Origin: Aphanomyces cochlioides
Taxonomy: Eukaryota; Oomycota; Saprolegniomycetes; Saprolegniales; Verrucalvaceae
Length of the DNA stretch: 64,000 bases
Reading direction: 5' to 3'
Assembly (NCBI GenBank): GCA_019828595.1
Contig: JAHQRK010000038.1
Span: 124,001 to 188,000 of the forward strand
The notes under the pieces were generated by a model. The model was not told the origin of the DNA. It was given only the letters and a program-made list of their open reading frames with translations, and ran no database searches. The position numbers and the translations under genes are program-made. How positions within the stretch are numbered: the first letter of the stretch is position 1; the number at the start of each line of letters is the position of its first letter. Below are positions 21,632-33,007 of this stretch, one piece after another.

Positions 21632-22923
21632 TTGATACAAGAATTTGTGATTCCCCAAATTCTGCCTGTGATTCCCTATTTTCGGTTTGTAGATTTTCTG
21701 TACTCAGAGCGATTGCGTGAGAAGATCGAGGAGATTCTGAACACACCGTCTCATTCATTTGGAATTACTGAAGCTGACCTAGAAGATTACTGCCATGATC
21801 TGCGCATGCCGGCTACAGGCTCGGTTGCCAGTCGTCTAGGCCTATTCATGATGCAAATCAACGATGTCATTGACAGATACGCATTGAAGGAAGACCTCGA
21901 AGTGAAGGGAAGTCTGAAGATGTTTTTGAAAGCAGTGGTCTACCGAATCGACCCACCTGGACTGTCAAATTTAGTGCGAGACCAGATCAAGCGCGAACCA
22001 GTCTCCACGATCATCGAATTTGCCAAAGTTGTGCGCGAACAAATGGACCGCATCGAAGCGTCGGACCGACTGGCGCAACAACAAGGCCTGGTCAGCAAGA
22101 AGCGAAGCCCGCCGATAGGGTGGACCAACAGCGATGTCAAACGACGACGAGGAACACCAGTCAAGGTGCATTTTGACAAAGTCACGGGCTGGGGCGATGG
22201 AAAGGGAGTCGTTGGAGCAGGAAGCCAGTATGCTGAAGAGCAAGCGTACGACTTACTCCGCGATCATGAAGAACGCAAGCAGCGCTCAGAAGAAAGACGA
22301 AGAGTCTGGGAGAACACGCGCTACAATCGAAATTCGACAAGTCCTGGTCGCCGTGGCCCCGCTGGTGGCTACGGGTCAGGCAACTCGAACTCACCCTTTA
22401 GGCATGACAAGTATGGACCCAAGGACACGCAAGGGAGGACAGACAAGCCTGGATATCGCGAGGCAACATCGTCTGCTATGCATGTCAGAAGCCGGGACAC
22501 AAGTCGAACGAGTGCCCGGAAAACAGTCCGAACTCACAAGTCAAAGGGTACCGCAAAGGAAAGAATGCGATAAAGCGATTCAAGCGGAACAACAAGAAGA
22601 AGCCGAAGGTCCAGCGTGCTTGGTTAAAGGCAAGAGCCGCTGTGACGAACGAAACAGAGGAAGAAGAGCGATGGATCGTGCTGAACGACGCGCTTGAAGT
22701 GCCCTACTGTCCAGATACCGGCGCCGACCAGAACATTATTCCAAGACGAATGGTGGATGCACTCATCAAGGAGCGACCAAGCGTGAAGATCGTGACGCTG
22801 GCTGAACCTATCAGTGGAACAGGATGCAACGACATGCAATTTGAAACGAAGTCCTACGTCGAACTGAGACTCAGTTTACAAACAGCAGCGGGAATGGTCA
22901 AGATTATCTCGTGCGCCGAGTGA
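21632..22923 (+). pseudogene. Gag and protease part of Ty3/gypsy element
   Basis: A Gag-like frame (21632-22573, no ATG at its start) leads into a charged, glycine-rich tail. After a frame change near 22430 comes the zinc knuckle CYACQKPGHKSNEC (about 22474-22515), a CX2CX4HX4C nucleic-acid binding motif. In the same frame lies the aspartic protease active site PDTGADQNIIPR (about 22711). The frame stops at 22921-22923. The Gag/knuckle frame change could be a programmed shift or decay; the later damage favours decay. Confidence 0.8.
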
Positions 22924-23140
22924 TGACGTCGATACGCGAGTGTCTGGCCCTCGAGGTCATGACGTCGGTAGTTGTATGTCTTGCTCGAAGACTGATGACG
23001 TCGATACGCGCAAGTCGGGCCAAAGCAGTCATGACGGCGGTAGTCGTGTGTCTCGGTGGATGTTTGATGACGCCGATATGCGCGAGTCGGACCTATGTAG
23101 TCAAGATGGCGATACGCGAGTGTCTCGAACAAGAAACAGA
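22924..23140 (+). repeat. Three ~72-base repeats between protease and reverse transcriptase
   Basis: Units beginning GATGACGTCGATACGCG occur at about 22923, 22995 and 23067, each made of two related halves containing ATGACG..CGGTAG and GATACGCG. They read in frame as DDxDxR-rich peptides ahead of the reverse transcriptase. A minisatellite-like block here is unusual for the element. Confidence 0.7.
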
Positions 23141-26113
23141 CGAGTCAAGAACGTGCGAGTCTATTCGATGCAGTTGCGATTACCCGCGGCCAAGAACAAG
23201 CTTGAAGAAGCTCTACAGGAGATGGTGGTGAGTGCTGTGAAGAACGGATTCCCACAAGAGCTGGCTGCGCATATGTGGAAAGTGCTGATCGAATACGACA
23301 TCTGGAGAATCAAGTTCAATGGGCCAGATCCCCCTGCGAAGGTCAAGCCATTGCGGGTGACACCCAAAGCCGGATGTGTTCCATACCGATGCAAAGGAAG
23401 GAAGAACAATCCGCTGGAAGAAAGATTTTTGCAGCTATTTGCTCAAGAGTTGCTGGACGGTGGAGTCATCAAGCGCAACCAGCAGTCAGCGTGGTGCAGT
23501 CCTGTCAACCCAGTCATGAAGCCTGAAGGACGAAAGTATTGAAGACGGCGGACAAATGGACTGACGATGATGTAAACATTTTAGGCTGACGAACGACTAT
23601 CGAGTGGTCAACAGCAAGACAGAGCCGAAAGCGGGCACAATGCCGTTTCAAGCGACAATTACGCAACATCTCAAGGGAATGCAAGCGATGGGAGTGTTCG
23701 ATCTACCCAAGTGCTTCTGGCAGTTTCCGCTACACGAAGACAGTCGCGACATGCTCTCATTCATGCTAAACGGATGCGTCTACACACCTGACCGCGTCAT
23801 GCAAGGCCATGTCGACTCAGCTTTATACGTGCAAGCGACGAGCGAGGAGTGCTACGCTCCTCTGCTGTTGAAGCACCTGCTTGTTTGAATTGACGACATC
23901 CTAGTGTTTGCCAAGAACGCAGAAGAATATCTCGAAACACTGCACAAGTTCTTTGGATAAGTGGATCGTTATGGTTTCAAGCTATCACCGTCAAAGACCG
24001 TGCTATTCACGAAAGAAGTCAAGTGGTGCGGACGAATACTCAGTGGTGAAGGAGTCAAGCAAGACCCGGAACGGATCGAACAGCTTTGCGCGATCCCATA
24101 CCCCACGAACGCTGGCGACCTGCAACAATTTGTGTGCGCCGCGAACTGGATCCGCGATTCAATGACGGAATATGCGATGACGGTGGAACCTCTACAACAA
24201 GCGCTGAACAACTCTCTTGAAGGCAAAGCGAAGAAGAAGCGAATCGCCTCGGGCATCAAGATCGAGCTCACTGAAGGTGAAAAATCTGCATTCGATGCTG
24301 TGAAGTCCAAGATGCGGGCGGCAGTGGACTTGTCGCACCCACGTGCTGACGCCACGCTGTGCCTGTTCACGGATGGCAGCGATCGAGGATGGTCTATTAT
24401 TGTTACGCAGGTTGACAAGATTGACGAAGAGAAGGCGATACACGAACATCAGCACGAAATGCTCGTTTGCCAATCTGGAATGTTTACTGGAGCGCAGAAG
24501 TCGTGGTCAGTGTTCGAGAAGGAAGCGTACCCTATCGCGCGTGCATGCGAGAAACTCAACTATCTACTCATGCGTCCCGACGGCTTTAGGATGTACTGCG
24601 ATCACAAGAACCTCATCCACATTTTTGCTCCCGGCAAGGAATGGTCTGAACACACGCGAGGCAAGCTCATGCGTTGGGCTGGAATCATTGGCGGCTATCG
24701 TTATACAATCGAGCACATCGACGGCATCCACAACTTATGGGCAGACATGATGAGTCGATGGGGTCAGCCGGCTATAGGCAAGGCGACCCAGAAGGTCATG
24801 GCGGCTAGATGGACGAAGAAACGGAAGAACAAGAGTCCAAGACCAGCGCCGAAGCGAAATGTTTTGCGACCGCTCGATGACGAAAAGTTTTTTTGGCCAT
24901 GTATTGAAGACATTATCCAAGCTCAAGCGCTACATGCAGCTGCAAGACTGACGCGTGCGCTACGGACCTCTGATGACCAACCATGGGTTGTCGAGGGCCG
25001 AATTTGGATCCCAGCAGCGGCCGAAGAATTGATTCAACGCATTTTGGTTGTGGCACACTGCGGAAGCATGGGTCATCGTGGACAAGCCGTGCTGGTCAAC
25101 CATCTCAAGCGATTATTTTGGATCGAGCGGCTGCAAGACCTGGCTGGAAAGTTTATCGCTGGATGCCTTCTATGTCCTCATGTGAAAGGGGGGAGAGTGG
25201 TGCACAGACCGTATGCACCGATTTGGCACGCGAAGCGAAGAAACGAAGGACTACATTTTGACTATCTCTTTATGGGAAACTCTTTAGGTGGAGCGAAGTA
25301 CGTGTTGGTACTCAAGGACGACTTGACACACTTTTGCGAACTCGTTGCATGCGATGCGCCTACAAGTCAAGTGTGCGTTGATGCGATTGTGAACTGGGCG
25401 AAGCGATTCGGAATGCCAAGAGTGTGGATCAGCGATCAAGGAACCATTTCAAGAACGTGGCTGTGAAAGCACTGGCTCACAAGTTCTAGGTTCATCATGA
25501 TTTCACTCTAGCGTATTATCCCTGGCGCAACGGAACAGTCAAGCGAATGAACCGCGACATACTACAAGTCATGCGAGTGATGCTGCGCGAATTCCGTTTG
25601 GACGACCACCAATGGGACTATCTACTGCCGGTGGTGCAAGCGAATCTCAATCAGACGCCAGTGCCATCCCTCGCAAACAAGTCGCCTATGGAGCTCTTTA
25701 CAGGATTGGAACCCACTACACCTGTATATGTGATTGTACTAGGTCTCGATGAAGGACTTCGTGACGTCGAGCTATCCAGCGAACATCTACTCACGAAGGA
25801 GCGACGTCAAGCCCATCTGTCAAGGATCAAGCTGTATGCTGAAGTAAGCTTCCAAGTCACGGAAGAAATACTCGAGCACATCTCAGAACAAGGTATTCTA
25901 TTGAAGGTTAGCGCTATTCTGCAGCACAAGATCGATCGAGACGCTGGCGAGTATGCCCTGCTTGTACGCTGGGAAGGCCTTGAAGACATCGAAGCCTCAT
26001 GGGAGCTGCTCAGCAAGTTGATGCGCGAATGTCCTGCAGTGGTGCGAGCGTATGCAAAGACGATCAAGTCCAAGAAAGCGCGAGAAGACCTCGAGGCTGC
26101 GATGGCGAAGTAG
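23141..26113 (+). pseudogene. Reverse transcriptase, RNase H, integrase and chromodomain of Ty3/gypsy element
   Basis: Reverse transcriptase pieces: GVFDLPKCFWQFPL (about 23692), and IDDILVF (about 23889) directly after a TGA where Trp is expected. RNase H keeps its acidic residues in FTDGSDRGW, FEKEAYPIA and YCDHKNL (about 24367-24615). Integrase has the HHCC finger (HCGSMGHRG..CLLC, about 25058-25170) and the Asp residues of HFDYLF and ISDQGT. The expected Glu near 25540 reads Lys (GTVKRMNRD), so integrase would be dead. The C-terminal end (LLVRWEGLEDIEASWE, about 25960-26010) is a chromodomain, which in chromoviruses guides insertion into chromatin. Stops: 23886-23888, 23957-23959 and 25464-25466; a frame change lies near 23540-23600. 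Confidence 0.85.
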
Positions 26114-26485
26114 CTCATGGTTTCAACCAAGCATGTTTCCTAGCGGAGCATAGCTTGGGGTGTGTGATGTCTGCGGTGGCGTGGTTAAGCCATGCTCCGC
26201 CACGTCACAGGCTTGTTCTCCGAACAGCCGAGTGTCTGCCGCCAGTGAATTGCACGTTGAAGCCACTTCAAGATCAAGACCAAGACTCAACGACCAAGGC
26301 TCAGCCGGAAGACCGCCGTACGGTCGGTGAGAAGACAATCAAGAATTCAACAAGTCAAGGAAGAGAAGATGAGATTTAGATCTTAGTCTCAGTCTGTGTT
26401 TTGCTAGCTACTGCGCAAGTCAATCAAGTGCATATTCACGGGAGGCGGCACTCCCCTATCTGTGTGTTTGAGTTGACGAAACGCG
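26114..26485. other. 3' flank of the Ty3/gypsy element
   Basis: Could contain part of a long terminal repeat, but no partner copy exists upstream in the window. No gene is seen. Confidence 0.4.
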
Positions 26486-26779
26486 GTGGTTTCAGGGAAA
26501 CACAACACTTGCTACTGCTTCGATTGTTGTTTTCCTTACAACACGTGCTACTGCTGCGATTGCAACGGGTGTAGCTTTGGCGGAGACTTTGGGGAATATG
26601 CGCTTATCTCAAACATCGTCATTGTTGTTTGCGCTATCGTCGCTGGTCCTGTCATGATCTTTGTCGCGATTGTTGGTGGCTTGGCCGGCGCTGCAAACCT
26701 AAACGGCGAGAAAACAGGTCGAGCTCTTGAAGTCCAGAAGAACTGCGTTCGCAACTTGCGGCCTCTAACAACTGTGTAA
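26486..26779 (+). pseudogene. RING-CH membrane protein, 3' fragment
   Basis: Only the end of the family is present: cysteine-rich YCCDCNGCSFGGDFGEYA, then the last membrane span (IVIVVCAIVAGPVMIFVAIVGG) and the family tail (ALEVQKNCVRNLRPL), stop at 26777-26779. There is no start codon and no RING finger. The break lies just after the 3' side of the Ty3/gypsy element, which probably removed the 5' part. Confidence 0.8.
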
Positions 26780-27098
26780 TACAGCAACACTTTATTTTAT
26801 CTAGCCCATGGAGAAATTCATCCAACGATGTCTGCGATAACTTTGTGTAGACAGCTTAAAGGGATCGTCAATGCGACAGTAGTGGAGGGGGACACCCCAA
26901 GGCGCTGAAACCGAGGGGCGGGGCAATGCTTGCCTAACCGTTCAGACTGTGATAGCTGCCAGGGGATGAAAATTCAACTAAAATGACTCAGTCCCCTTTG
27001 ATCTGGCATTTCTGTCGCACCAGGACACAACTTTCCAGATGAGCACCCTTGGCCATCCATTGACATCGCCCCAAAACTATTTCCATAGATATAGCAGC
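26780..27098. other. Intergenic between two RING-CH relics
   Basis: Contains G-rich patches (GGAGGGGGACACCCC, GAGGGGCGGGGC at about 26885-26925), similar in character to G-runs downstream of the genes at 46551 and 48398. No gene is seen. Confidence 0.45.
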
Positions 27099-27982
27099 TT
27101 AACCCCTTAAATATTTAAGTAAGTTGCGCACGCGAGTCTGCTGGACTTGGAGTGTTCGAATGCGACGTTCGCCTCTTCGGTCGACGACACTGCCAACGCC
27201 ACCAACAACCGCAATAAACAAGATAACGAGGCCAGCGACGACAGCGCAGACCACGATGATCCCGAGCACGATGGCCCCGAATTCACCACAGCCAGTACAA
27301 CCGCTGCAATCGCACCCGCTACAGTCCGTTGGACATGCATAACAGGCAACGAAATTGACATGGGCGCACCCGTCGCAGCAAGCCAAGCAGACGCCTTCAT
27401 GCCAACACCACCGAATGCAAAATACAAGGCACGTGATGAAGGCCGTCATGGCCAAGCTCAGGATGAAGTAGACGATAAGCGCGGCACTTTGGTCAGCCCG
27501 ATCCAGTTGTAGATCTTTCCATTGAGTGCTTTCCAATCGATATGGAAAAATCTAGAATGCCATCGTCAATGAAGGCGATGATCAAGCTGCCGACTAGCAC
27601 GACTAAAAGAACGATGAAAACTCGCCTCAAACGTGCACGAAGGAGCTGCTTCTTGCAATCTGCTATGTCGATCGACGGAATATCTTCAAGCTCATACTTG
27701 ATTCGACAGGTCGGGCAATGAGTCATGCAATTGTACGTGAAAGACGTCGTGCGGCAGTGGACGAGGCATTTCCGATGGACATAAGTGTGGCATGAACACG
27801 GCGCAATGAGCTCCATCGGACTGTTTTCCTAGAGTCTGTGCAGATATAGCAATGGGGCGAGTCCTCTTCGTCTTCAGCCTGAGCTTGAATTGCCAGTGCA
27901 ATATGAAACGAAGGCTGGCGATTTGGCCGTAGTCGGACGTAGATACAGCCTTGACGTCCATGGCTTTCTCGTGGGTTTGCAT
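27099..27982 (-). pseudogene. RING-CH membrane protein, frameshifted
   Basis: Starts at the ATG at 27982 (MQTHEKAMDVK). RING finger pieces: HCYICTDS, then after a frameshift near 27830 IAPCSCHTYVHRKC and CPTCR. The first span (FIVLLVVLVGSLIIAF), second span (VYFILSLAMTAFITCLVF), cysteine-rich loop (DCSGCDCSGCTGC), third span and tail (VDRRGERRIRTLQVQQTR) follow. Further frameshifts lie near 27920, 27545 and 27495; the last two look like single lost bases in short T runs. The protein is otherwise full length, so inactivation is recent or the sequence contains errors. Confidence 0.85.
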
Positions 27983-28337
27983 CGTCAATGCTGTCAGGAG
28001 CAAGTTGAAAAATGACAGCAGGAAGCTGGCTGGCCCGTCGTCGTAGGGTCGTGATTTCGAGTATTTCACTCTTTGAAATGTCATCCGACCAACAATATCT
28101 CGCCACCGCGGGCTTCTGGTGGCATCTTGCAGTCGTCGAGATAAGTCTTTCGTGGGACAAGAGGATAATTCGGTCCTAGGACATTATAAAGAGCTCGAAA
28201 AGTTTTCAACTCCAGCCAGATGGATTAAAACAACGACCGGACGACAAGGAGGACAGCAGGAACAAACGAACAACCGCCATTAACGGAAGTTCGAAATGTA
28301 TTGAGAGAACTTATGTCGCGTTGATCGCCTTACTCAA
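27983..28337. other. Intergenic, nothing recognised
   Basis: No gene-like frame beyond shadows of the neighbouring relic. Confidence 0.5.
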
Positions 28338-29133
28338 CTACGAGATGTAGACATCGCTGTCACGAATGTCTTGGAGGAGACCAGGCTGGATGGGTTGCCA
28401 GCCGTACTTGGCACGAGTCCACTGGCTTGGACGAAACTTGTCCTTGTCGACAAATTGACTCAAAAAGCCGAAATGGTCGCGAGCTTCGGCCGCTGTCTTG
28501 CTCACCACTGGCACATTAAGTCGTTTTCCAATGGCTTGTGCAATGTCGCGGAATGGAATGCCATCTTCCCCCGTCGCATGAGCACGACCACTTTCAGTGG
28601 CGGTCTCCACTACGAAGCGAAACAAAACCGCCGCGTCCAAGCGATGCACGGCGGGCCATCGGTTTTCACCGCCTTCAACGTACGCCGAGACGCCCTTCTC
28701 GCGAGCAATCTTGACGAGGTCAGGGACAAAGCCGTGGTGATTGCCTTCACCGTGCACAGAGTATGGCAGTCGCACCGTCACGACGCGAACGCCACACTTG
28801 GCCACTTCATCTGCCGCCAATTCGGTTGCGGCACGAGGATGACCACCAGCTGGAACCGCCACGAATTCATCAGGCGCTTCATCTTTACTCTTGGGTCCGA
28901 TAAACGCTGACGTAACGACCAAGGTGCGGTTCGTGCCGGCTAGCGCTTCGCCAAGTGCGCGGATGGTATTGCCATCCACTTTACAGCTCTCGACAAGCTT
29001 GGAGTAGTCGTGGTTGAAAGTTTGCCACGTCTTCAAGATTACCATGTTGCGACTTGGCTCCAACCGCTGCCAGAGCTTGAGCCGAGGCTTGAGAGCGTGC
29101 AAGGCCAGTGACTTGATGGCCCGCTCGAAGCAG
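28338..29133 (-). pseudogene. NAD-dependent epimerase-like gene, partial inverted copy
   Basis: Lacks the N-terminal nucleotide-binding motif and any start codon. Otherwise it encodes the same sequence as the right-hand copy from LLRAGHQ.. onward, including [19 protein letters not shown] and the C-terminal QDIRDSDVYIS, where a new TAG at 28338-28340 ends it. It carries the same internal deletion as the right-hand copy, so it was made after that deletion or was homogenised by gene conversion. Confidence 0.85.
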
Positions 29134-30156
29134 ATATCAAATTCAAACTACAGGAATGCTGGAATGTCCTGATATCTTGACTGATTAGATAGAAATTTCC
29201 TAATGAGATTGCCCTTCACGTCCACATACGAAACATTCGTCATGTACAACACGAATTGTATCTTCTTCGCTGACCTAAAAACATCTCATTTGAAAACTTT
29301 CCACCATGACGATCTTTGTCACTGGTGCAACGGGATTTATTGGCTCGGCCGTCGTCAAGGAGCTGCTTCGAGCGGGCCATCAAGTCACTGGCCTTGCACG
29401 CTCTCAAGCCTCGGCTCAAGCTCTGGCAGCGGTTGGAGCCAAGTCGCAACATGGTAATCTTGAAGACTTGGCAAACTTTCAACCACGACTACTCCAAGCT
29501 TGTCGAGAGCTGTAAAGTGGATGGCAATACCATCCGCGCACTTGGCGAAGCGCTAGCCGGCACGAACCGCACCTTGGTCGTTACGTCAGCGTTTATCGGA
29601 CCCAAGAGTAAAGATGAAGCGCCTGATGAATTCGTGGCGGTTCCAGCTGGTGGTCATCCTCGTGCCGCAACCGAATTGGCGGCAGATGAAGTGGCCAAGT
29701 GTGGCGTTCGCGTCGTGACGGTGCGACTGCCATACTCTGTGCACGGTGAAGGCAATCACCACGGCTTTGTCCCTGACCTCGTCAAGATTGCTCGCGAGAA
29801 GGGCGTCTCGGCGTACGTTGAAGGCGGTGAAAACCGATGGCCCGCCGTGCATCGCTTGGACGCGGCGGTTTTGTTTCGCTTCGTAGTGGAGACCGCCACT
29901 GAAAGTGGTCGTGCTCATGCGACGGGGGAAGATGGCATTCCATTCCGCGACATTGCACAAGCCATTGGAAAACGACTTAATGTGCCAGTGGTGAGCAAGA
30001 CAGCGGCCGAAGCTCGCGACCATTTCGGCTTTTTGAGTCAATTTGTCGACAAGGACAAGTTTCGTCCAAGCCAGTGGACTCGTGCCAAGTACGGCTGGCA
30101 ACCCATCCAGCCTGGTCTCCTCCAAGACATTCGTGACAGCGATGTCTACATCTCGT
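28340..30156. repeat. Near-perfect 794-bp inverted repeat around a 229-bp spacer
   Basis: Left arm 28340-29133 and right arm 29363-30156 are reverse complements; every stretch compared by eye was identical, and long translations of both arms agree residue for residue. The right arm lies inside the epimerase-like gene, whose 5' end and 3' tail extend beyond it; the left arm is a partial inverted copy. The arms could form a large cruciform. Confidence 0.9.
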
Positions 30157-30209
30157 CGAAACTTTTGTGGTCAAAGTCGTCGCGCTCTGTTTATCAAGCT
30201 TCACTTTAA
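29306..30209 (+). pseudogene. NAD-dependent epimerase/SDR-family gene, internally deleted
   Basis: ATG 29306 begins an extended short-chain dehydrogenase: the Rossmann motif [12 protein letters not shown] (GxxGxxG) at residues 6-17, then GLARS. The frame reads [10 protein letters not shown] and there meets FNHDYSKL in another frame near 29475. In related enzymes the loop with the next conserved strand lies here, so a segment not divisible by three is missing. The rest (TLVVTSAFIG, RLPYSVHGEG, ENRWPAVHRLDAA, GIPFRDIA) continues in the new frame to a stop at 30207-30209. The family reduces or epimerises nucleotide sugars or small carbonyls; the substrate is unknown. Bacterial relatives look very similar, so ancient transfer is possible. 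Confidence 0.8.
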
Positions 30210-30514
30210 TTGACTACGTTCTGGACCAAGCCCACTTCTAAAGGGTCTGAAGTACTCCATGCTGGTCGTTCATTACATGAAAATTCCATGTTTCCCAAGG
30301 TGATATTTCAAATTTGTGAAAAATCATAATCCACATCTTTGTACTCAAAACTCGCCCAAACAGCTAGCCAACGATCGATGGCTACTAGAATCGCCTTCAA
30401 TATAAAACAAAAGTTATTGTGCAATCGCGCCAAGTCACTTCCCGACGCGACTATTTCGAGTTGCTCTATTTTAAGCAACGACGCGTTGGTTCTGTCAGAG
30501 GCAAAGGTTCACCC

Positions 30515-32507
30515 ATGACCAAAGTGCGCGCAACGTCGCGGGCGAAAGCCACAGCGCGCTTCAGTCGCTCCTCGCTGTGCTATACGGGCCTCTTCTTCTT
30601 CAAGCTTGCTTGCACGGTACTCAACACCTATCCGTCAGTGTTGTGTTGAGTTTGTAGCCTTTGTTTGCCTACTTGACCGAGCCCATGCCGTGGTCTCTTC
30701 CAGAGCGACCTGTTCGAGTCTGGGATTCATTTGATGCATTCAACAACGCAACGTTTGAGTACCTCCATGAGCTCTTCAATCACCAGACTATGAGTAAAAC
30801 AAGTGATCTCCACTTTGACAGCAGCACAAACACATACGCCATGCGTCGAAGACTAGATTTCCCTCTCGAGGCGGTTCCCACAGCATTGCAAAGCTCGTAT
30901 GTCACTCGATTTCAAGGTAGTTTGCATTTATTTGACATGATTCACACTCATGAAAGCGGCCATGTTCTTCGGCCGTGGAATACAAGTATTTGTGAACGAT
31001 TTCCTCAGCCAAGATGCATCCGCCAGACGCAAGAGTCGACTGTATCGATGCCAACGAGGCTATTACTTTGGCACTGTCTCGAACGATGCCTGTCTGTGGC
31101 TTGAGCCAGTGCAGACCGAGACAGAAAGTGACGAGTACGAAGTTTATTATGGCATCCTGGTTTGGGAAACCGTGTCATGGAGCTGGTGCAAATTGGTCTT
31201 TCGTTGTCTCCTCACACTCTTCATTATGCGTGTCTTGTGGCAGCGATACTGCCGCCACTACTTTCCACTGCTTCGTGGCCTGGAAGAGATTGGAGTCGAT
31301 GCGAAATTTTCCCACTATGAAGTCATTGTGGGCGATCCAACGTATTTGATTCTAAGTGATCCGCTGGTTGGACTGGTCATGCTGACTGACACGTTGCTCG
31401 CACCGGCGTATGTCAGCTGGTCGTTGCTGCGAATATGTCAATACAATGATATTCCAGCGCTGGCCTTGGGTTTCTTTTACTTTACTCGCCAGGTTTAGAA
31501 GCCAAGTTAGAGCCTCGGCTAACTTTGAATTGTAGGTTTGGTGCGGTTACTTTGTGATGCGGATATTGTCGTACGTGGCCAAAGCTCGACAATGGGAGCG
31601 CAAATTTGCCCCCGTCGACCCTGGAGCTCTTGGTATTGGATTCTTTCTGTTTGCAGGACCTCTCATCAGTCTCATTGCCAATACGCCATTGATGAAGACG
31701 TATTCTATCACGTGGGATTGGTTTTTGCCGTCTGCACTTGAATTCCAAGGAATTGAAGGCGCGACCGGTAAGACCCGACCTTGAGCTGAAAGGAGTCACA
31801 CCCAGTGGCTCAATAGGAGTGATCATGGGCATGCTTTCGATGGGTTTCTTCCCAGTCTATCTTTCGTTTGGCCTGCGAAAACTAAATTCGTCTCGACAAC
31901 GTACGGCGCTACTTGAATCTGGTATAAAAACTCAATGGTAGGGCTACTTGGATTGCTTGGTCAGATCTCCAAGCAGTGGACGCAGATCAAAGGTCACTGT
32001 CGCTTAACCCAGCGAGTTCCTTCGATGGTGACAATCATCGCGCCAACTCCTGGAAATGCCCATCGCCCGCCAAATGAGCCGAGCGAAAATGATCGAGGCA
32101 ACCAGCACAGCCATCGAGCATTCAACGACGTCAAGAACCGATTCTTCTTTGCGTTGATGCGATGGCATGCCCCAGAGCCTCCTGAAAACATTGGAGGATC
32201 TCTCCATGCATTGTACCACGACCATCCTGCATACCGCCGCATGCCGCTCTTTAGTTGTCGAGCTGCCGACTGCTTTATCTTGTGTTACACTCCAGACGGC
32301 CAAGTGCACTTGCAAGTACGACTTAGCTTTCTGGATTGCTTGGATACAAGAACGCACGATCCCGAGTTGGCGATTTCAACTTGTTCAAGCGAGCACAATG
32401 CAAGTTATGCCACGTGCAATGGCGAGACATGCTCGACGTTTCAGCCAACTTTTCCAGGCCAAGTTTGCATTCATGTTACTCGCCTTGGCGTCAAGTGGGT
32501 GGTCTAA
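30515..32507 (+). CDS. Multispanning membrane protein, copy 1, six exons
   Basis: Exons 30515-30616, 30658-30916, 30957-31492, 31536-31767, 31817-31900 and 31942-32507 join in frame across five GT-AG introns of 40-49 nt, for 592 residues. The agreement of all phases, and of the same sites in copy 2, supports the model. Hydrophobic spans are visible at about residues 21-40, 195-216, 253-285, 288-316, 335-357 and 385-405. A hydrophilic C-terminal domain of about 180 residues contains several Cys (LFSCRAADCFILC, CSSEHN, CNGETCSTF). No known family was recognised; it is probably a lineage-specific surface or endomembrane protein. The duplicate lies 2.5 kb downstream in the same direction. Confidence 0.7.
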
Positions 32508-33007
32508 ATCATAACATGTACTAGCCATGTTTACCAAATATACTCCTCCTTACATGAACTACTCCTAGCTCTTTCGCGTTCTGTGAGTGAAAATGGCCCT
32601 CTCTGACCATCCTCCATGCTTCATATCGACGGAGAAATTTCATTTTGCCAGTGTTCACAGTCGTCGCGCTCTCTTAATCAAGCTTACTTAAATCAATCGC
32701 GTTCTGGACCAAGTCCACCTCTAAAGAGCTTTCAAAAACTATCGGGTCGCCATCGATAGAAGCTGCAATTCAGCGAGGGAAAATCTATCGTACCATCTTC
32801 CCAGGGCGACATTTCCATGAAGATTTGACACCCTCGTCACTCTACTCAACACCCACCCAACAAGCTAGCCAACGATCAATCGCAGATAGAATCGACAACA
32901 AAATGATGAAGAAGTTAGTATTACATGCCCACCTAGATGTTTCGAGTGCTCTATTTTAAGCTATCGCTCGAAACCACATCGGCTCCGTTAGAGGCAAAGG
33001 TTCACCC

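Larger units (their letters stand above)
21632..26113 (+). mobile_element. Ty3/gypsy-type retrotransposon with chromodomain, decayed
   Basis: Domain order Gag with zinc knuckle, protease, reverse transcriptase, RNase H, integrase, chromodomain, which is the Ty3/gypsy order. Several stops and frameshifts interrupt it. No pair of long terminal repeats could be recognised on either side, so the borders given are only those of the coding relics. A truncated RING-CH gene relic follows less than 400 bp downstream. Confidence 0.85.

Noticed and set aside
22854..23132. Leftward frame with repeated YRRH motifs
   Set aside because: It is the reverse reading of the minisatellite in the Ty3 element, with no start context or homology.
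22924..23140. CRISPR array
   Set aside because: Three adjoining imperfect repeats without unique spacers, within a eukaryotic retroelement reading frame.
28371..28910. 179-codon frame antisense to the epimerase copy (and its twin at 29586-30125)
   Set aside because: It is the exact shadow of the epimerase frame and appears twice only because of the inverted repeat.
30917..30956. Treating the membrane-protein pieces as separate small genes or frameshifted pseudogenes
   Set aside because: Every break falls at a 40-50 nt GT-AG segment that restores phase, and the same sites occur in the second copy, so introns explain them better.
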